A stretch of DNA of 64,000 bases from Chaenocephalus aceratus (lineage: Eukaryota; Chordata; Actinopteri; Perciformes; Channichthyidae). Numbering within the stretch: position 1 is the stretch's first letter; each line of letters begins with the position of its first letter. Made by a program: the position numbers and the translations under genes. Of the stretch, positions 24,480 to 38,314 are shown one piece after another. The notes under the pieces were generated by a model. It made no database searches. It had not been told where the DNA came from and saw only the letters and a list, made by a program, of their open reading frames with translations. The stretch is taken from contig CM043790.1 in the NCBI GenBank assembly GCA_023974075.1, positions 23,340,626 through 23,404,625 of the forward strand. Reading direction: 5' to 3'.

Positions 24480-25781
24480 TCCCACTGAAAAACAGGCCGT
24501 AGAGATTTAAAGGCGTAGTTGTAGTTCAGTCCAACGTTTCATTTGGATTCATTTCTCCAACAGTCAACTATTTTCATAAAGAATAAATCAAGCCCCCGAC
24601 CCCCATGCCCCTTCACCAGCTCCGGCACGGTGACAATGGCCTGATGTTGAGGCCGCGGCTCTGGCTCAGGTGACAAAAGCCATGCCACACTGTGCGCCCC
24701 TCAGTGCAGACCTGAACCAGTCTACATCCTGAGTGGCGATGTCTCTGGCCAGTGGGTTGTATGTCTCCTCTCACTGTTGGTAAAGTTGAGACACCGGCTG
24801 GACTACTTTGGAAGTGCCAGGCTTCCTCCACTGGCACTCAACATCTGTGGAGCTGATCTGCCACATGGCACATATTGCCAATGCTGCAGCGTGGCTGCAT
24901 TTGTACATCCCCGTGCACAATCACAGACAGCGCTCTGCATCGCGCCATCGTCTCCCATGCAGATCTGTACAAATAAAGTAAGTACCATGTTTGTTAGCAT
25001 GCTATAATAGATTGAATGAGCAATAATACAAGGATGGTCCGGATCTGGGGGTGGGAGGGGTTATTTTTCCATAGTTTTGTCCTCTTGTCTGATTGTTGTT
25101 ATTGTTTGTTTTTTCTGTATTTTTTGTAATTTGTGTTGTACTGGTTGTGATTGTACATTGTATTTTTCTAAATGTGTATGAATACATTTTTAAAAAACAT
25201 TTGATCAACAATAAAAAAGGATTTGGTCAGGATCTAGACTCAGTGTGTAGTTTATTAATTAATCAATGCTCTCTACATTAGGAAAACACATACCAGTGTA
25301 CCCGAGGGAGTCACACACAGCTGTGCCTGGATAACCAAACAAATTGACAAGATAACCAAAACCCTTGAATCTACACACAGCAAATAAACTCAAATGACAC
25401 AACGAGATGTAAAAGGAGATCACACATACAGTATAGTCGATATAAAACTGGCCGCTTCAATCTGAAGAGCAACTAAAACAAAACACGGGAGTTTACCTTG
25501 TTCTTGTGAACACTAATGTTATCCACAGCATACACAGAGACCACGAAGTTCTTAAGGAGAAAACTAGTTCCTGAAACAAAACACGTTAGTGTACCTTGTT
25601 AGCTAATGTTAGCTAGCTGACATTAACGTTACACATTGCACTCATATTACTCACCAACATCTTGTAAAGCCGGTCCCGCTGCTCTTACAGAACCGACTAA
25701 CTCCCCTTTCGTGTATGTACAGCTCTCAACGTGTCCAGACTTGTAGTGATGTTCACCTCGTTTTATACTTTTATTCTCATT
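24480..25781 (-). pseudogene. Relic of a SWIM zinc-finger gene
   Basis: Exon a (25781-25655) encodes KRGEHHYKSGHVESCTYTKG; exon b (25570-25497) TSFLLKNFVVSVYAVDNIS; exon c starts at 24964 with ICMGDDGAMQSAVCDCARG. Exons a to b to c join with GT-AG borders and matching phases. In exon c a one-base loss follows CDCARG, after which the sequence continues in another frame as MYKCSHAAALAICAMWQ and VECQWRKPG. CxC...CxH is the SWIM signature; the wording fits SWIM-domain proteins found in many fish, often with a YqaJ nuclease domain, which I do not see here. A later stop and frame change precede LLSPEPEPRPQHQ. The palindromic element interrupts the remainder at 24472/20105. A possible further exon is at 17883-17822. 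Gene decayed. Confidence 0.7.
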
Positions 25782-25909
25782 CTGAAAGAAACAGGGGAAA
25801 TTTGCTAACGTGACGGCCGTCTTTGTGATGGTGACGCGTATTGTGCGAGACCTGTAGTTCACTCAGCGGTTTCACACAAACAAATGTGTAACTTCACAGT
25901 TCACAGACA

Positions 25910-26093
25910 CATTTTTATTTTTTTGACTTGCAAAATATTCTTTTAAATTGACAAACATCATATGTGTAATTCGTGGCACAATTCAAACGGGATCAAAAGA
26001 TAACCTTTCTCTCTCCATTGACTTCAATGTATAATTTTACGCTTCCGGGGTCCCATGGAGGCTCCCGGAAAGGGAGGGACTTCGCCTCTCTAT
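25910..26093 (-). repeat. Right outer inverted repeat
   Basis: Reverse complement of 17418-17600. Its outer edge reads CTTCGCCTCTCTAT and then AGAGGAGACAGAG. Confidence 0.85.
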
Positions 26094-26885
26094 AGAGGAG
26101 ACAGAGAGAAGCAGCAGCAGCATCACAGGGTTGCAGCAGGTATATTTATATGTTGTTGTCAGGTGATTTAAATGTATCAATGAAAGGAAGAAGTGTAGGC
26201 AACATGATAAGAAGGGAATACAGTTTGAATAAAAGTAATACAGTCATGGCAAACAGCATTGTGCCACAATCTTGGATGAGGGCTGTCACTCCTTCTTTTC
26301 CATTGCAGGTTCAGAATTGTATTCTCAAATCCCTCAAATAATGAATGCTCAGTTCAGATAAAAGGATGAATCAATCATTGGTCCAGTAATGGAATACCTA
26401 GAAGTAGTATCATTAGCAAAACATAATTTATGATAATGACTGTTTAGGTTTTGCCAACACTATGACTTGTGAAAGTGTTTGCCAGACAGCCCATCTAGAC
26501 AAGTCTCATGGAGAGTATAGGAGGAGAGCTGCCATGGATAAATTACAGTCTGTGAGCAGCAGAGCCCTGCCTGCACCAGCTTTCAGTAAAAGATGACTGC
26601 TCTGACCTTTACTGTGAGTAAATGAAAACTGTTGTCGGTGACAAACGCAGTGCAGAACATGTAGCTTGTAGTAGCTGAGGCTACAACAAGGTCCTCACCC
26701 CTGCCAGTGTGTATGTGTGTGCATTGGGGATGAATGTATGTGTGTCCATACATCTGCCAAGCTTCAGTTGCTATGTTTGTTGCTCAAGATGGATTTATTT
26801 TGGATTGAAATTTGAGCATCTTTATGTAAGATGGATTGTCCTGCCAGAAAAAACTCATCTGATTTAATGTCCCTTGACAGAGAGG

Positions 26886-26886
<1 letters not shown>
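26094..26886. other. Intergenic, no gene seen
   Basis: A CAG-rich start (GCAGCAGCAGCATCACAGG) is followed by unique-looking AT-rich DNA without recognised coding or repeat content. Confidence 0.5.
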
Positions 26887-26921
<35 letters not shown>

Positions 26922-27171
26922 TATCATTACTATACTTGTGGGGACCTACATCTGTTTACACAGTCACCTGTGGGGACTCGCCTCCCTTATGGGGACAAAA
27001 TGGAGGTCCCCATGAGGGGAATCATTCATTTTAGGGTGAAGACTTGGTTAGGGTTAGGGTAAGGTTAAGGGTTAGGGTTAGGCATGTGCTGGTTATGGTT
27101 AAGGTTAGGATAAGTCTCCAGGAAATGCATGTAAGTCAATGTAATGTCAACTGAAGTGATGTATACATGGA

Positions 27172-27208
<37 letters not shown>
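26887..27208 (+). repeat. Telomere-like repeat unit flanked by GT runs
   Basis: GT tracts at 26887-26919 and 27173-27207 bracket a block with ACTTGTGGGGACCTACATC, TGGGGACAAAATGGAGGTC, then GGTTAGGGTTAGGGT-type and TTAAGG-type hexamers (about 27049-27112) and CAGGAAATGCATGTAAGTC. The same block occurs in reverse, twice, at 51627-52343. It is a dispersed fish repeat with TTAGGG variants, not a chromosome end. Confidence 0.8.
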
Positions 27209-27211
<3 letters not shown>

Positions 27212-28901
27212 AGAAGTGTGTGCATTTGCTTACAATGCATCTGCTTCAGGCAGTTGGATTGAGGTGTGGTACAATACAACTCAGTAGAGCTGATGGAGAA
27301 AATAAATCGCACCATCCATGCTCATCCCTCAATACAGAAACGAGGAGAGAAGGAAACAGCCTCACACCTGCGGGGACAGTCTCTCTCTCTCCCCACCTCA
27401 TCATCTCCCCCCTTCTCCCCTCTTTAGGAATAGCAAATCATGCTCACACATTTCTGCATATGTTGTCAGGTTTTTTGACTTTACAAGAGACAATGTACGT
27501 AATACTTATTATGTGAGTCAAAAGTAAACAAGCAAAAATGGGTAAATGTTCTCGTCCTTATCTTGACGTTTTCTTTATTTCACACACTATTAACAGTCTG
27601 AACCTGTGAGTGAAACTGTGAAGGGTACTGTCGCAGTGTTTTTGGACCATTAGTCTGTGTAAATCTTTTCCAATAAGTGCAGGTCAACCTTTCGAGCACT
27701 AGTGGGTGCCATTGGATCACAGTTCCCCTCCACATTGTGCATGTACTGGTCTTAACAGTCCACAGACAATCTGTTCAATCTGATCTCCCAGGCTGTGCTC
27801 CATGATACTTTGGGCAGTAATCGGCCCATTGAGTGTTGATATGCATCTGCAGGCTGCAGCACATGGACAATTGCAGTTTAGCTTTTTGACATTTCTAATC
27901 TTTCAGGTCTTCATGTTTCCTCATGCAAGCCTTTACAGATCTGCCACTTCTCATTACTCCTCTTGTTGAAAATCTAATTGTATGCCCTCTCACCCTTTGT
28001 GTTAACTTGGAAATGACTTGTCTGATAAGGTAACAGACAAGGTTTACGTAGGACTAGTGAAAGGCTTACTGTAGGAAAAGAAGATAAGATAAGACAGATA
28101 GATAGATGCAGGTTATAGAAAAGGAGAGGGAGGAGATAGAGGCAGAAGAATAAATTGGTGGATAATACCGTGGACAGTTCTTAATACTTTGATTTAGCTC
28201 TGCCCTGACAGCAGACCCTTTTTTAAATTAGCGTGTCTGCTATTATCTTGTCATCATGAAAATGCATTTTGAGCAGCATACACCACAACATCTTTGAAGT
28301 TGCTCCTGGGAGAAGATGAATAAGGGCAACAATCGGTTGTTCATATCCAACAGTTTTCAGACTGCACACACAAACTGCACTTTATTGTGATGAATAAAAG
28401 CTATTACACATACTGTATGTATGCAGTTTAAAAAAAACCTGTGAACACAATTTAATGTAGCTTTTAAAGCAGGATTACCATTAATATACTATGAAGACAG
28501 TTCCTTAAGGCAGTAGTGTTTTGCAACAATCTGCTACATGGTATCAAGCAGTCCTTTCGATGATGAAAAGTCATTGTTATTCTGGCTTGTGAGCTGAGGG
28601 AGCAGTGATAGAAAACATCCTGCCAAATAAATGGAGGTTCATTGGCACAATAGAGTCTGGAACAGAGCACAGAATTAAGCAATGAAATCTAACAGGCCTC
28701 TGCAGAGCAACATGAGCTGAAGAACTCATAAATGTTTGAGGACCTGCTGGGGTAATGTTCACTGTTGTCGACGTTCTAGGCTCTCACATCTAAGCTCTCG
28801 TTGTACTAAACATGGGCAAATGTTCTCTTCAACTACATGTCACCTGTGCACACAATAATGATGAGAAGTTGTAGCAAAGATGAGTTGCTGTTTTTTTTCA
28901 G
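27209..28901. other. Intergenic, no gene seen
   Basis: Only short open frames without recognisable content; a short GATA run near 28095-28110. Confidence 0.5.
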
Positions 28902-30099
28902 ATAAACGTTGCCATCATCGAATACACCAGCTGCGATCCAGTTGACGTGTCCCTGTGTGGTCTCTGCTTTCTTATGATGGACTACTGGTGGTAAGAGCAA
29001 CCTGCCCTCGTGAGCATTTCTTCCACAATTGTCTGGTAATATTATAAAGAAAGGAGGTCTGGGTGGACCCTAAGCCAGCTGCTCTCCTCCCACTACCCTC
29101 GGGCTGTCATCTGCTGCCACTCTGCAAAGCTCTTATTCTGTTTCAGGCTGACTCCTGCCTCTCCCCTGCTCTCATCGTGCAGACAAACGGGCCTAAGAGA
29201 CACACAGATGACTCGAGAGGAACGGCCTGCACGGAGTAAGATCTCACACACACTCAAAATGTTTCTGTGGCATTTGTTGGGCTATGAGATAGCTGATGTT
29301 TGCTAAGAGCTTAGCTGAACATATTTAGATGAGCGTTACATGAGATAAATGCCAAAAATGTTTACAGATGTTAAGGTTCATGGTCTGAGCTCCTCCATCT
29401 ACTGCTCAGCTCACCTTGAGATCTGCTTCCGCTCAGCTTGTCCTCAGGGACAAAACATCCCTCGGCTTCGATTGTAAACAACTCTGTCTGAATTTATTAT
29501 CATCTGCCGCAAGCGTATAATCACAAATACCAGTTCCTCATGTCCACATTTCCATATTCATGGGAATGCTGCTGTCGAAAGTAAATGGTAATTTTTTCAT
29601 TTTCCAATTTGAATTTTGCATTGTCATCATTTGTAATTGGAACAGACATAGGCAACTCACTAAGCTGATCCATACTCCTCCCGAGGTTCTTGTGATTGAT
29701 TAAAAAGAGTGACTCTGAGCATACAACAGACATTAGAAACAGAGACACTTTTTCCCCACATGCAAATAACTGTGGTAAACAACATTTAAATGGTTTCATT
29801 TGTTTTCAGCTCACAGGACAAACTGATGTCAACCACTGATAAAATGCAAACAGAATATATTTCACAGCAGAAGATATAAACAAGATTGTTAAGCCTTTAA
29901 TTAGCAGCTTCAGTGCTTTGCTCAGTTACAGTATGTGAGCAGATCACTACTAATGACTTTGGCTGAACTAAAAGTAATGGATGCAAAACACGTGAGCTGA
30001 CTTAATGAATGTTTTGCCCTTCCAGAGTTGATCTTGATCAGCTGTTGGTCCACGTGGCTTCCTCTGCTTCGTCCTTGGTGCCTTCAGGATCTGATAAAG
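28902..30099 (+). other. Cluster of three exon-like islands, unidentified transcript
   Basis: Three short + strand segments have near-consensus acceptor and donor: 28902-28990 (T8CAG before, GTAAGA after), 29183-29235 (long pyrimidine tract and GTGCAG before, GTAAGA after) and 30026-30099 (GCCCTTCCAG before, GTAAGA after). Each has at least one open frame; 2 and 3 join in frame (TDDSRGTACTEVDLDQLL), but 1 to 2 gives a stop in the frame open in 1. I recognise no protein. A lncRNA, or a stretch of a larger gene such as the expected shank3 neighbour, are both guesses. Confidence 0.3.
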
Positions 30100-33006
30100 G
30101 TAAGAAGTGATAATGTACAAACACTTCACCTTGAAACACCTCAAAGGAGCAAGGGATACAGTATGTATTATAAGCCTTTTTATTTACAGTATAATTTCCT
30201 TTGTCAACATTGGTAACACTATATTTTATTTTCTGATCACTTAGATGCCCTTTGAAACTAGGTTTTTTTTTGAAAAACTCAACACCAAACCAACAAAACA
30301 TTAAACAGATATTGCAAAGGAGAAGTGTTCTTGCAAAACTCTTTAAAATATTTGTAAAAAAAAAAAATAAATCATCATTTAAAAAGCAAATAAAGCACAG
30401 ACTACACACTAATAGTATTAATGAGAACCACATCAGCTGTGCAGGGCAAAGCACCTTGCAATTACATTTAGTCATATATCTGGTACACATTTGATTCACA
30501 CATCTGTTTGTTAACATTAAGTTACTCAAACAGGAGAGGAGTCAGAATAGATACTATTGTTAGGAAACCTTAGGATTGCCACAGTTTGACCAATTATCAT
30601 TTTACAAATGTAAGATTTGATCATTTGTTAAGTTTGCACTGATTTACAGTAAACCCCTTTTTCCTTGTCCTCATCTCTATCTCCACCCCCATGTTCTGTC
30701 CAATTTTGGCCGCCATTGTTGTCCATACCAAAGGGTTGAATTGGTGAATGAACTCATTATCTAAAAGTGTTTTCATCTTTGTAAATGTGGAAAGGCAGTA
30801 TGTGATGTAGAAATCAATGTTTACAGTTTAGCTAGAAGTGTTTTCTTGCGTTTTATTTTATGTACAACAAAGTGTAAAGCAGAAAACGTGCGTTCAGTGT
30901 AATACATTTGAGTGTGTGAGAGCCAGCGCTTCAAGAATCACTGTTGGTGTTTAGGAATTTCGAAACGGAACCCTTCGTTTATCAGAAGCCATATTCTAGC
31001 ATTTATAACATTATTTTAGCGCATACAGTTTTGTATTTTTAAGTAGGAATAATGCTATCTTTAAGTGTTTTTATGACCGTTCCTATGCACAGCATCCATA
31101 TGTTGTATACAAAATTATGAATAAATTAAGAACACACACTTACAGTGTACAACATATTAATTCACTTTTCATGCAAATGCACATATAATTCAAAGCTTGT
31201 TTACATTTATAATGTGGCTGAGACTTGAGTTAAAAGTTGATGGTTGACTTTGGAAACAGAAGTATGGCTAACTAGATTTCCCTTGTGCTCTCAGCAGCAT
31301 CTCATGGCCTTCTTAAGCTGACGCATTATGCTTAGGGATCACTCCTCCTTATCTTTACTTTTTTTTAATTGCTTATACATGCTAATCAGGAGCGGTTAAA
31401 AAGAGGTACGATTTCTCTTTTAGAATTTCTCTACTTCATAATGAGGCTCAGTGCAGTACAGTGCTGCTCATCATCCTTGTTACCGTTTCCAGTGCCAGAT
31501 TGCTTTAATCACATCGAATTCAATTGCTGAGGAAGCAGGGAAGAGCTGTAAAGGATTTAACAAGTATAGCAATACAACGTGTCTAATTACAGTTTTGACT
31601 CTGAATTAGCGTGGCAAGCTATTAGCCACGTCCATCTGAGAAGTGACTCTTCAGAGAGCTAAGACTCGCTCCCTTTAAATGGGTATTTAAGCTATCACAC
31701 TGCATATCAGCTCCCATACAACAATGTTCCCGAGGTTAGCCTCTGAGCAGATCTGAATCCTTGAATCAATTACCACTCCAATACCCACAAACCCAGATCC
31801 CATTTCTTGGTGTCACGCTCGATAAAAGCTATTCCCCTGTCTTGCTACGCTCTCCGTCTCTCAGCTGAAGCAGTTTCTCATTTGTCTCATCTGATCCTTA
31901 AAGCGCTGGCTCTCTCACATTTAGTGTAGTGAGTCAGAGCTAGAGTAAGACAACCCCAGAATGTCAACGTTTAATTTTGACTTTACCTGGTATCACATTC
32001 ACAAGCAGAAACCGTCACCATTTTCCTGTCTGTGGGAGAAAAAAAACAGCAGATGAATACTAGACATTTTGGTAGTGGCAGCTGGTTACAAAATTACACA
32101 CTGTAAACATTGTTGAATTTGTTTGTAGACACTCAGTAGACTCTTATTTCAGAAAAGACCAATAATATGGTTTTCTCCACCTACACCAGTGACGCTGACT
32201 TTGTTGACTTTAAATAAATCCTATTACTCTTGCTGAGTCATACAATTACTAAAGAATGTTCTTCGATAGTCATTCAAGATTTATCTAAAAAAAAACGTAC
32301 AAACATTCAACTTTGCGGTTGAATATAATTAAAGAGTGTATGATACACTAAAGTTGACATTTATGTCTGTCCTTGACTGAGATATTCATTGTTGGGCTAT
32401 CCACTGGATGCTCTGTTAAACCCTCAAAGCAAAAGTCTAAGAGAGAACAAATATTTTCTAGATTAATAAAGCTCTTCTGTTGGTACTTCAGAAGACCTCA
32501 CATTTCTTCCTTTCATTTAGATCCAGTAACTACTTATTCCTGAAGGATTCACTAATACAACTGTTTTCAGGTACTAGACTTTGAAGTTTTTTCTGGATTT
32601 TTGTAATTCCCTGTTATTGTGTGGATGATTTGTTTCTGTAATTCCATTTTGTGTTTGTGTAAATGTTTTTTGTGCTCCTGTCTTTATATATAACGCATAC
32701 TTTAGATATCTTTTGAATGAGTCTGCCTGACAAAATGTAAATTTCATTAAAAATAATATATATAAATATCTTCCCCACCTGGCAAAATGTAGATTGGTTT
32801 CCACATTTGACATAAATATTGACTCAACAGCTCATAAAACGGAAGATGCCCTCCTATACTTTCTACCCTTTAAGTAGATTTCCTTTAATTTATTTACAAA
32901 CAAAGTCTGTTTAAATATTCTGCTGCTCAACAATTTCAAACAAGAATGATCAATAGTTGTCAACACCAGGCACTACTGTACACGAATACACGGACGCACG
33001 CACGCG

Positions 33007-33008
<2 letters not shown>
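30100..33008. other. Intergenic or intronic, no gene seen
   Basis: AT-rich; a 163-codon minus-strand open frame at 30529-30038 is low in complexity, has no recognised domain, and overlaps the island above. No repeat family recognised. Confidence 0.5.

Positions 33009-33086
<78 letters not shown>
33009..33086 (+). repeat. CA microsatellite
   Basis: An uninterrupted CA run of about 39 units, preceded by CGCACG variants. Confidence 0.95.
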
Positions 33087-34251
<1,165 letters not shown>

Positions 34252-34339
34252 CATTCCTCAATTATTAATGCAGGTTTGGATTACCTCTGCAGAGGGAGAG
34301 TTTACTCATAGGTAAAAATGATCTGTTACAATCTACCTA

Positions 34340-34722
34340 CCCCACTTTCATCTCCATTGGTCCCCCTCAGCCATATCATCCCCCTAAACTCTCCAAGAGA
34401 ACCTTAGAACCTGCTTCATAATGAAACGTGCCCACACACACCCAAGTTCCCATCAGCAAAAACACGTGGGTTTGCTATCCTGGCTCCAACATTGTGGAAT
34501 GAGCTCCCCATTGACATCAGGACAGCAGAAAGCTTACACATCTTCCGGCGCAGACTGAAAACTAGAAAGCCAGTTGAGTTGCACTTGAAATGTTTTAGCT
34601 CTATGAAACCTGATGTACTTATATGATTCTGTTTTCTTCAAGTTTGTATCTTGTTGGTCGAATGCACTTATTGTAAGTTGCTTTGGATAAAAGCGTTGGC
34701 TAAATGTAATGTAATGTAACAC
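34340..34722 (+). mobile_element. L2-type LINE 3' end
   Basis: APTLWNELPIDIRTAESLHIF at about 34480-34545 is the usual end of an L2 open frame. It is followed by AAGTTGCTTTGGATAAAAGCG and a TAATGTAATG tail. The same tail in reverse lies at 46570-46735. The 5' limit is approximate. Confidence 0.75.
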
Positions 34723-34939
34723 ACACTGAAAGCTAATGACTGTCCGGTTGCTGAAAGGCTTGCCTCCTTCCTTCTCCCACAGAGGGGGTATTCAGACACC
34801 CCCCCCTCTGTCTGCTGTGTCCTGGCCCGGCTAAGATCGGCTCAGTGTGTCTGTTCATCTCTGTTTGAATGGCTAGGTATTGTTTCACTAGCCAGGATCC
34901 TCTTACCATGGACAACAAAGAGAGGCCGCCATACCCTCA

Positions 34940-35133
<194 letters not shown>

Positions 35134-35134
<1 letters not shown>

Positions 35135-37064
35135 GAGGGACTGACAGAGTAGTTGAGTCGACAGCCTGAGAGAAGCAGTCACATTTTTCCCTGGAGCCTG
35201 AAAAGCTGCAGGGAAATCAGGTTCTTTTAAGACTTTCAGAGGAGTATCTCCCTTCATGGTGGTTGGAGTTTCCTGCTGTTCATGTCAGAATCATTCTGTA
35301 CTTTTGTTCTTGAGTACATTTGTTGCTGGGAGTCAGCAGTGTTTTTTCTTTTGCCTGCTGTTTGGGGTCCATCTCTTCAGGTAGGACTGAGCAAAAGATG
35401 AATGAATGATTATTGAAGTTCTTTAGTTTTCACAATTATTTTTATATGAAGTGCTTTATTGACACATTGCAATTGAGTTATTGGATTTGCAATTTTTACA
35501 TAAGAATTTGACCTATTATACCCATATTGTGCATTATAACTCTATTGTTTTATTTTGTATTTGAACTAAATTGAATTATTGAATCATCTGTAAATTACAT
35601 CTTCCCAACTAAAGCTCCTATTGGACTATACGATACTGAAGGGGATACATCTCTTCTGTAATTTTCTCATGTTCAAAGAAAAAAGGTTTTCATTAGAAAG
35701 CTAGAAATTGGTCAAAAAGACTTTCTGTTATAGGCCAGAAAGCCTATTAAGACATTGCATATGATATTTAGGTGTACAATAATAATAATAATAATAATAA
35801 TGAGATAAATCACAATTCATTTATGAACATCTACTGACAACTATACAATCTTATCCAGAAGTTTAAAACAATAAGCTCCTATGCCTGTAGCATCAACACC
35901 AGCACACATATGAAGGACTGTAAGTGCCAATACAACAATATATTCAAGAGAGCTGTATATGTTTACATTTACTCACAAGTCTGCAATATTCAGGTAACTT
36001 CAATAAGGGAAGCAGCGGAATAATAAAACAGTGCTAGGCAATAACGAAAGACAAAAACATACATTCCCCACAAAACACTGCAATATCCAAGAGCCGCTAT
36101 TAAATCAAGGACACAACAAACAAACAGTGTGAGGAACCGGATGAGAACCAAGGTTTATTTTGTTCTAGACGTCAGAATTAGGATGGAGTACAATAGATGA
36201 GAAAGCTATAAGGGAGAAAGAAGTGCCCTGCAATGACTCCCCCTCCTTACATTTCTAAAGGCATCACAAGCTCTAGTTTATTTATAGGCCTTTTGCTGCT
36301 GCTTTTCTCCCATGCGGCATGCCGTATGTGATTTGACTTTTAATAACGTTTGGAGAAGTTAAAACTACTTGTTCAAAATAAATTATAGCTCAGAGGATTT
36401 TATGATCTAATTTGATAAGCTTCTTTTCCGTTATGTCATGACTTCAGATTGCGGATTGAAACCTTTAGGGGGTAAATAGTGTTTGTTTACATGCACTGGT
36501 AAAAGGAACAGGTCTTCTCTGCGTCCTCTCCTGATGTCCTCGCCATGCTCTGGGCTTCTTTTCTCCTTTCATCACCGCTGCCCTTGGGGCTCCACCTCTC
36601 CTTCCTCTACTCCTCCATCTGTTTCAATTAGCCGGAGTGCAGGGTGGAGCACTGAGGTCGATCACACATGCACAGTTCTGCAGGTGCACCTACAGTGTGG
36701 CTCACAGCAGACAAACAAGACTCACTCTGTTCCTGTTAGGGTGGAACACTGTCACAGGTGAGAGCTCGAGGCTGTCATTGCTATAAGTATTAGTGGGAGG
36801 ACGGGACCATGAGAGTAAAGATACAGACACAAGCATGCCACCCATGTATGCATTACCCATACACCCTCACCTACTTACCTACTCTTACCTAACTCCCTCT
36901 CACAAAGATAGGACTTCCTCCTCAGTGCCGTCCATGCATACGAGTGGGTTTTTGCTATTTACCTTGAATGTGCCTCTGAGTTCGATTTAGGTGTTCCAGT
37001 CCTGCCCAGATTAAAAACAAGAGCCATAGGGGGATATAATTCCAGTTTTACAAACTAAATGATC
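35134..37064. other. No gene seen
   Basis: AT-rich; AAT trinucleotide run at about 35779-35802. Short open frames such as 36483-36761 show no recognisable domain. Confidence 0.5.
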
Positions 37065-37072
37065 AGTTAGTG

Positions 37073-38306
37073 CAGGGGTCTGCAACCTTTTTGACCAAAA
37101 GAGCCATTTTGCTCCTTTTTCCAAAACATTTTTTTGTCTGGAGCCGCAAAACATATTTCATAGTTTTTTATTGTTATATCGGACAAAAACTACAGTTTTT
37201 TTGCATTTATTAGGCTATTTATTACATGATATAAAACTATTAACCTCTAATAAGAAACAAATAACTCTTATAAGGAGAATTAAAAATAATACACAGGCCT
37301 ACTTTAAAATAAATTAAACACAGCACTTCTCTGCACATTTGAAGGGAAAAAAAATATTATTAAAATGGGCCCACTTTGAAATAAATAAAACATATAGCTG
37401 CACCCTAAAAAGAGTTAAAGGTAGGGTAGGTAAGAATGGAGAAACCAGCTCGAGTGCGCTAGAATTTGAAAATACACAACCGGAAAAAATATGCCTCTTC
37501 CTTCAGACTTTCTTACAGAGTCCCTCCTCCAACACACACGAACGCGCACATGACCAATGAGGGCACGAGATAAGTTTGTGCACAGATGGAAGGCTGACAG
37601 GCAGGTAGGCCATCCAGTTATTTTAGCCGGGCCGGCTCAGATGATTGGTCGTGCTTTTTACAGCGCAACGGCTTCCACAGATTAATTTTTGTATGTATTT
37701 ATTGTCAAAGCATTTAATATATTCATTGCTATCGGGACGTTAAGAGCATTCCATGGAATATAACAAAAAGTGTTTTCTGAAATAAATTACATACCCCATT
37801 GAATTATGACTGAAGATCGTCAGCTGTCTTCCTCTCCCTTGTTGTTCCTCGATACGTAAAGGCTGCACCACCGTTGACAACTTCTCTCTACATATCAGAC
37901 ATTACCGTTAAACCAGCATCGTTTGCTGTGAACGCAGATAACTCTGTCCACGCAGAATTAAATCCTGTGTTCCTCCGGTACCTTTCTTTGATTTATCCAT
38001 AGTTCGCTCATCGAGCCGGGGGTCAGGTTATTCGCCTCCAAGAAAAGGCGCTCGCGCGGGACCGGAGCAGGATGTGACGCATATTTTAGTTGACCTAATT
38101 AAAACCGTTTTGTTTTTTATTTATGTGTCACAGTATCACCTCAAAATACAACATACGAAACATTTTCAACCATGCAACAAAATATAAATAGTCCTACAAA
38201 TACTTTTATTTTATTTCCTTCTTATTTTTGTCTAAACTCAAGGGAGCCAGAGCAGAGGGCTTAAAGGGCCGCATGCGGCCCGTGGGCCGCGGGTTGCCGA
38301 CCCCTG
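37073..38306. mobile_element. Non-autonomous hAT element, 1234 bp
   Basis: The ends CAGGGGTCTGCAACC and GGGTTGCCGACCCCTG are hAT-type and are flanked by a perfect 8-bp duplication AGTTAGTG (37065-37072, 38307-38314). Its inner part holds a TTAA MITE (about 37415-37804). No transposase frame. Confidence 0.9.
37415..37804. mobile_element. TTAA MITE nested in the hAT element
   Basis: It starts TTAAAGGTAGGGTAGGT and runs collinear with the copy at 229-615 over most of its length, but its right end (TACCCCATTGAAT) is eroded. Confidence 0.8.
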
Positions 38307-38314
38307 AGTTAGTG

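Noticed and set aside
26994..27112. True telomere or chromosome end
   Set aside because: The TTAGGG runs are short, mixed with TTAAGG variants, and part of a dispersed repeat found again at 51.6-52.3 kb.
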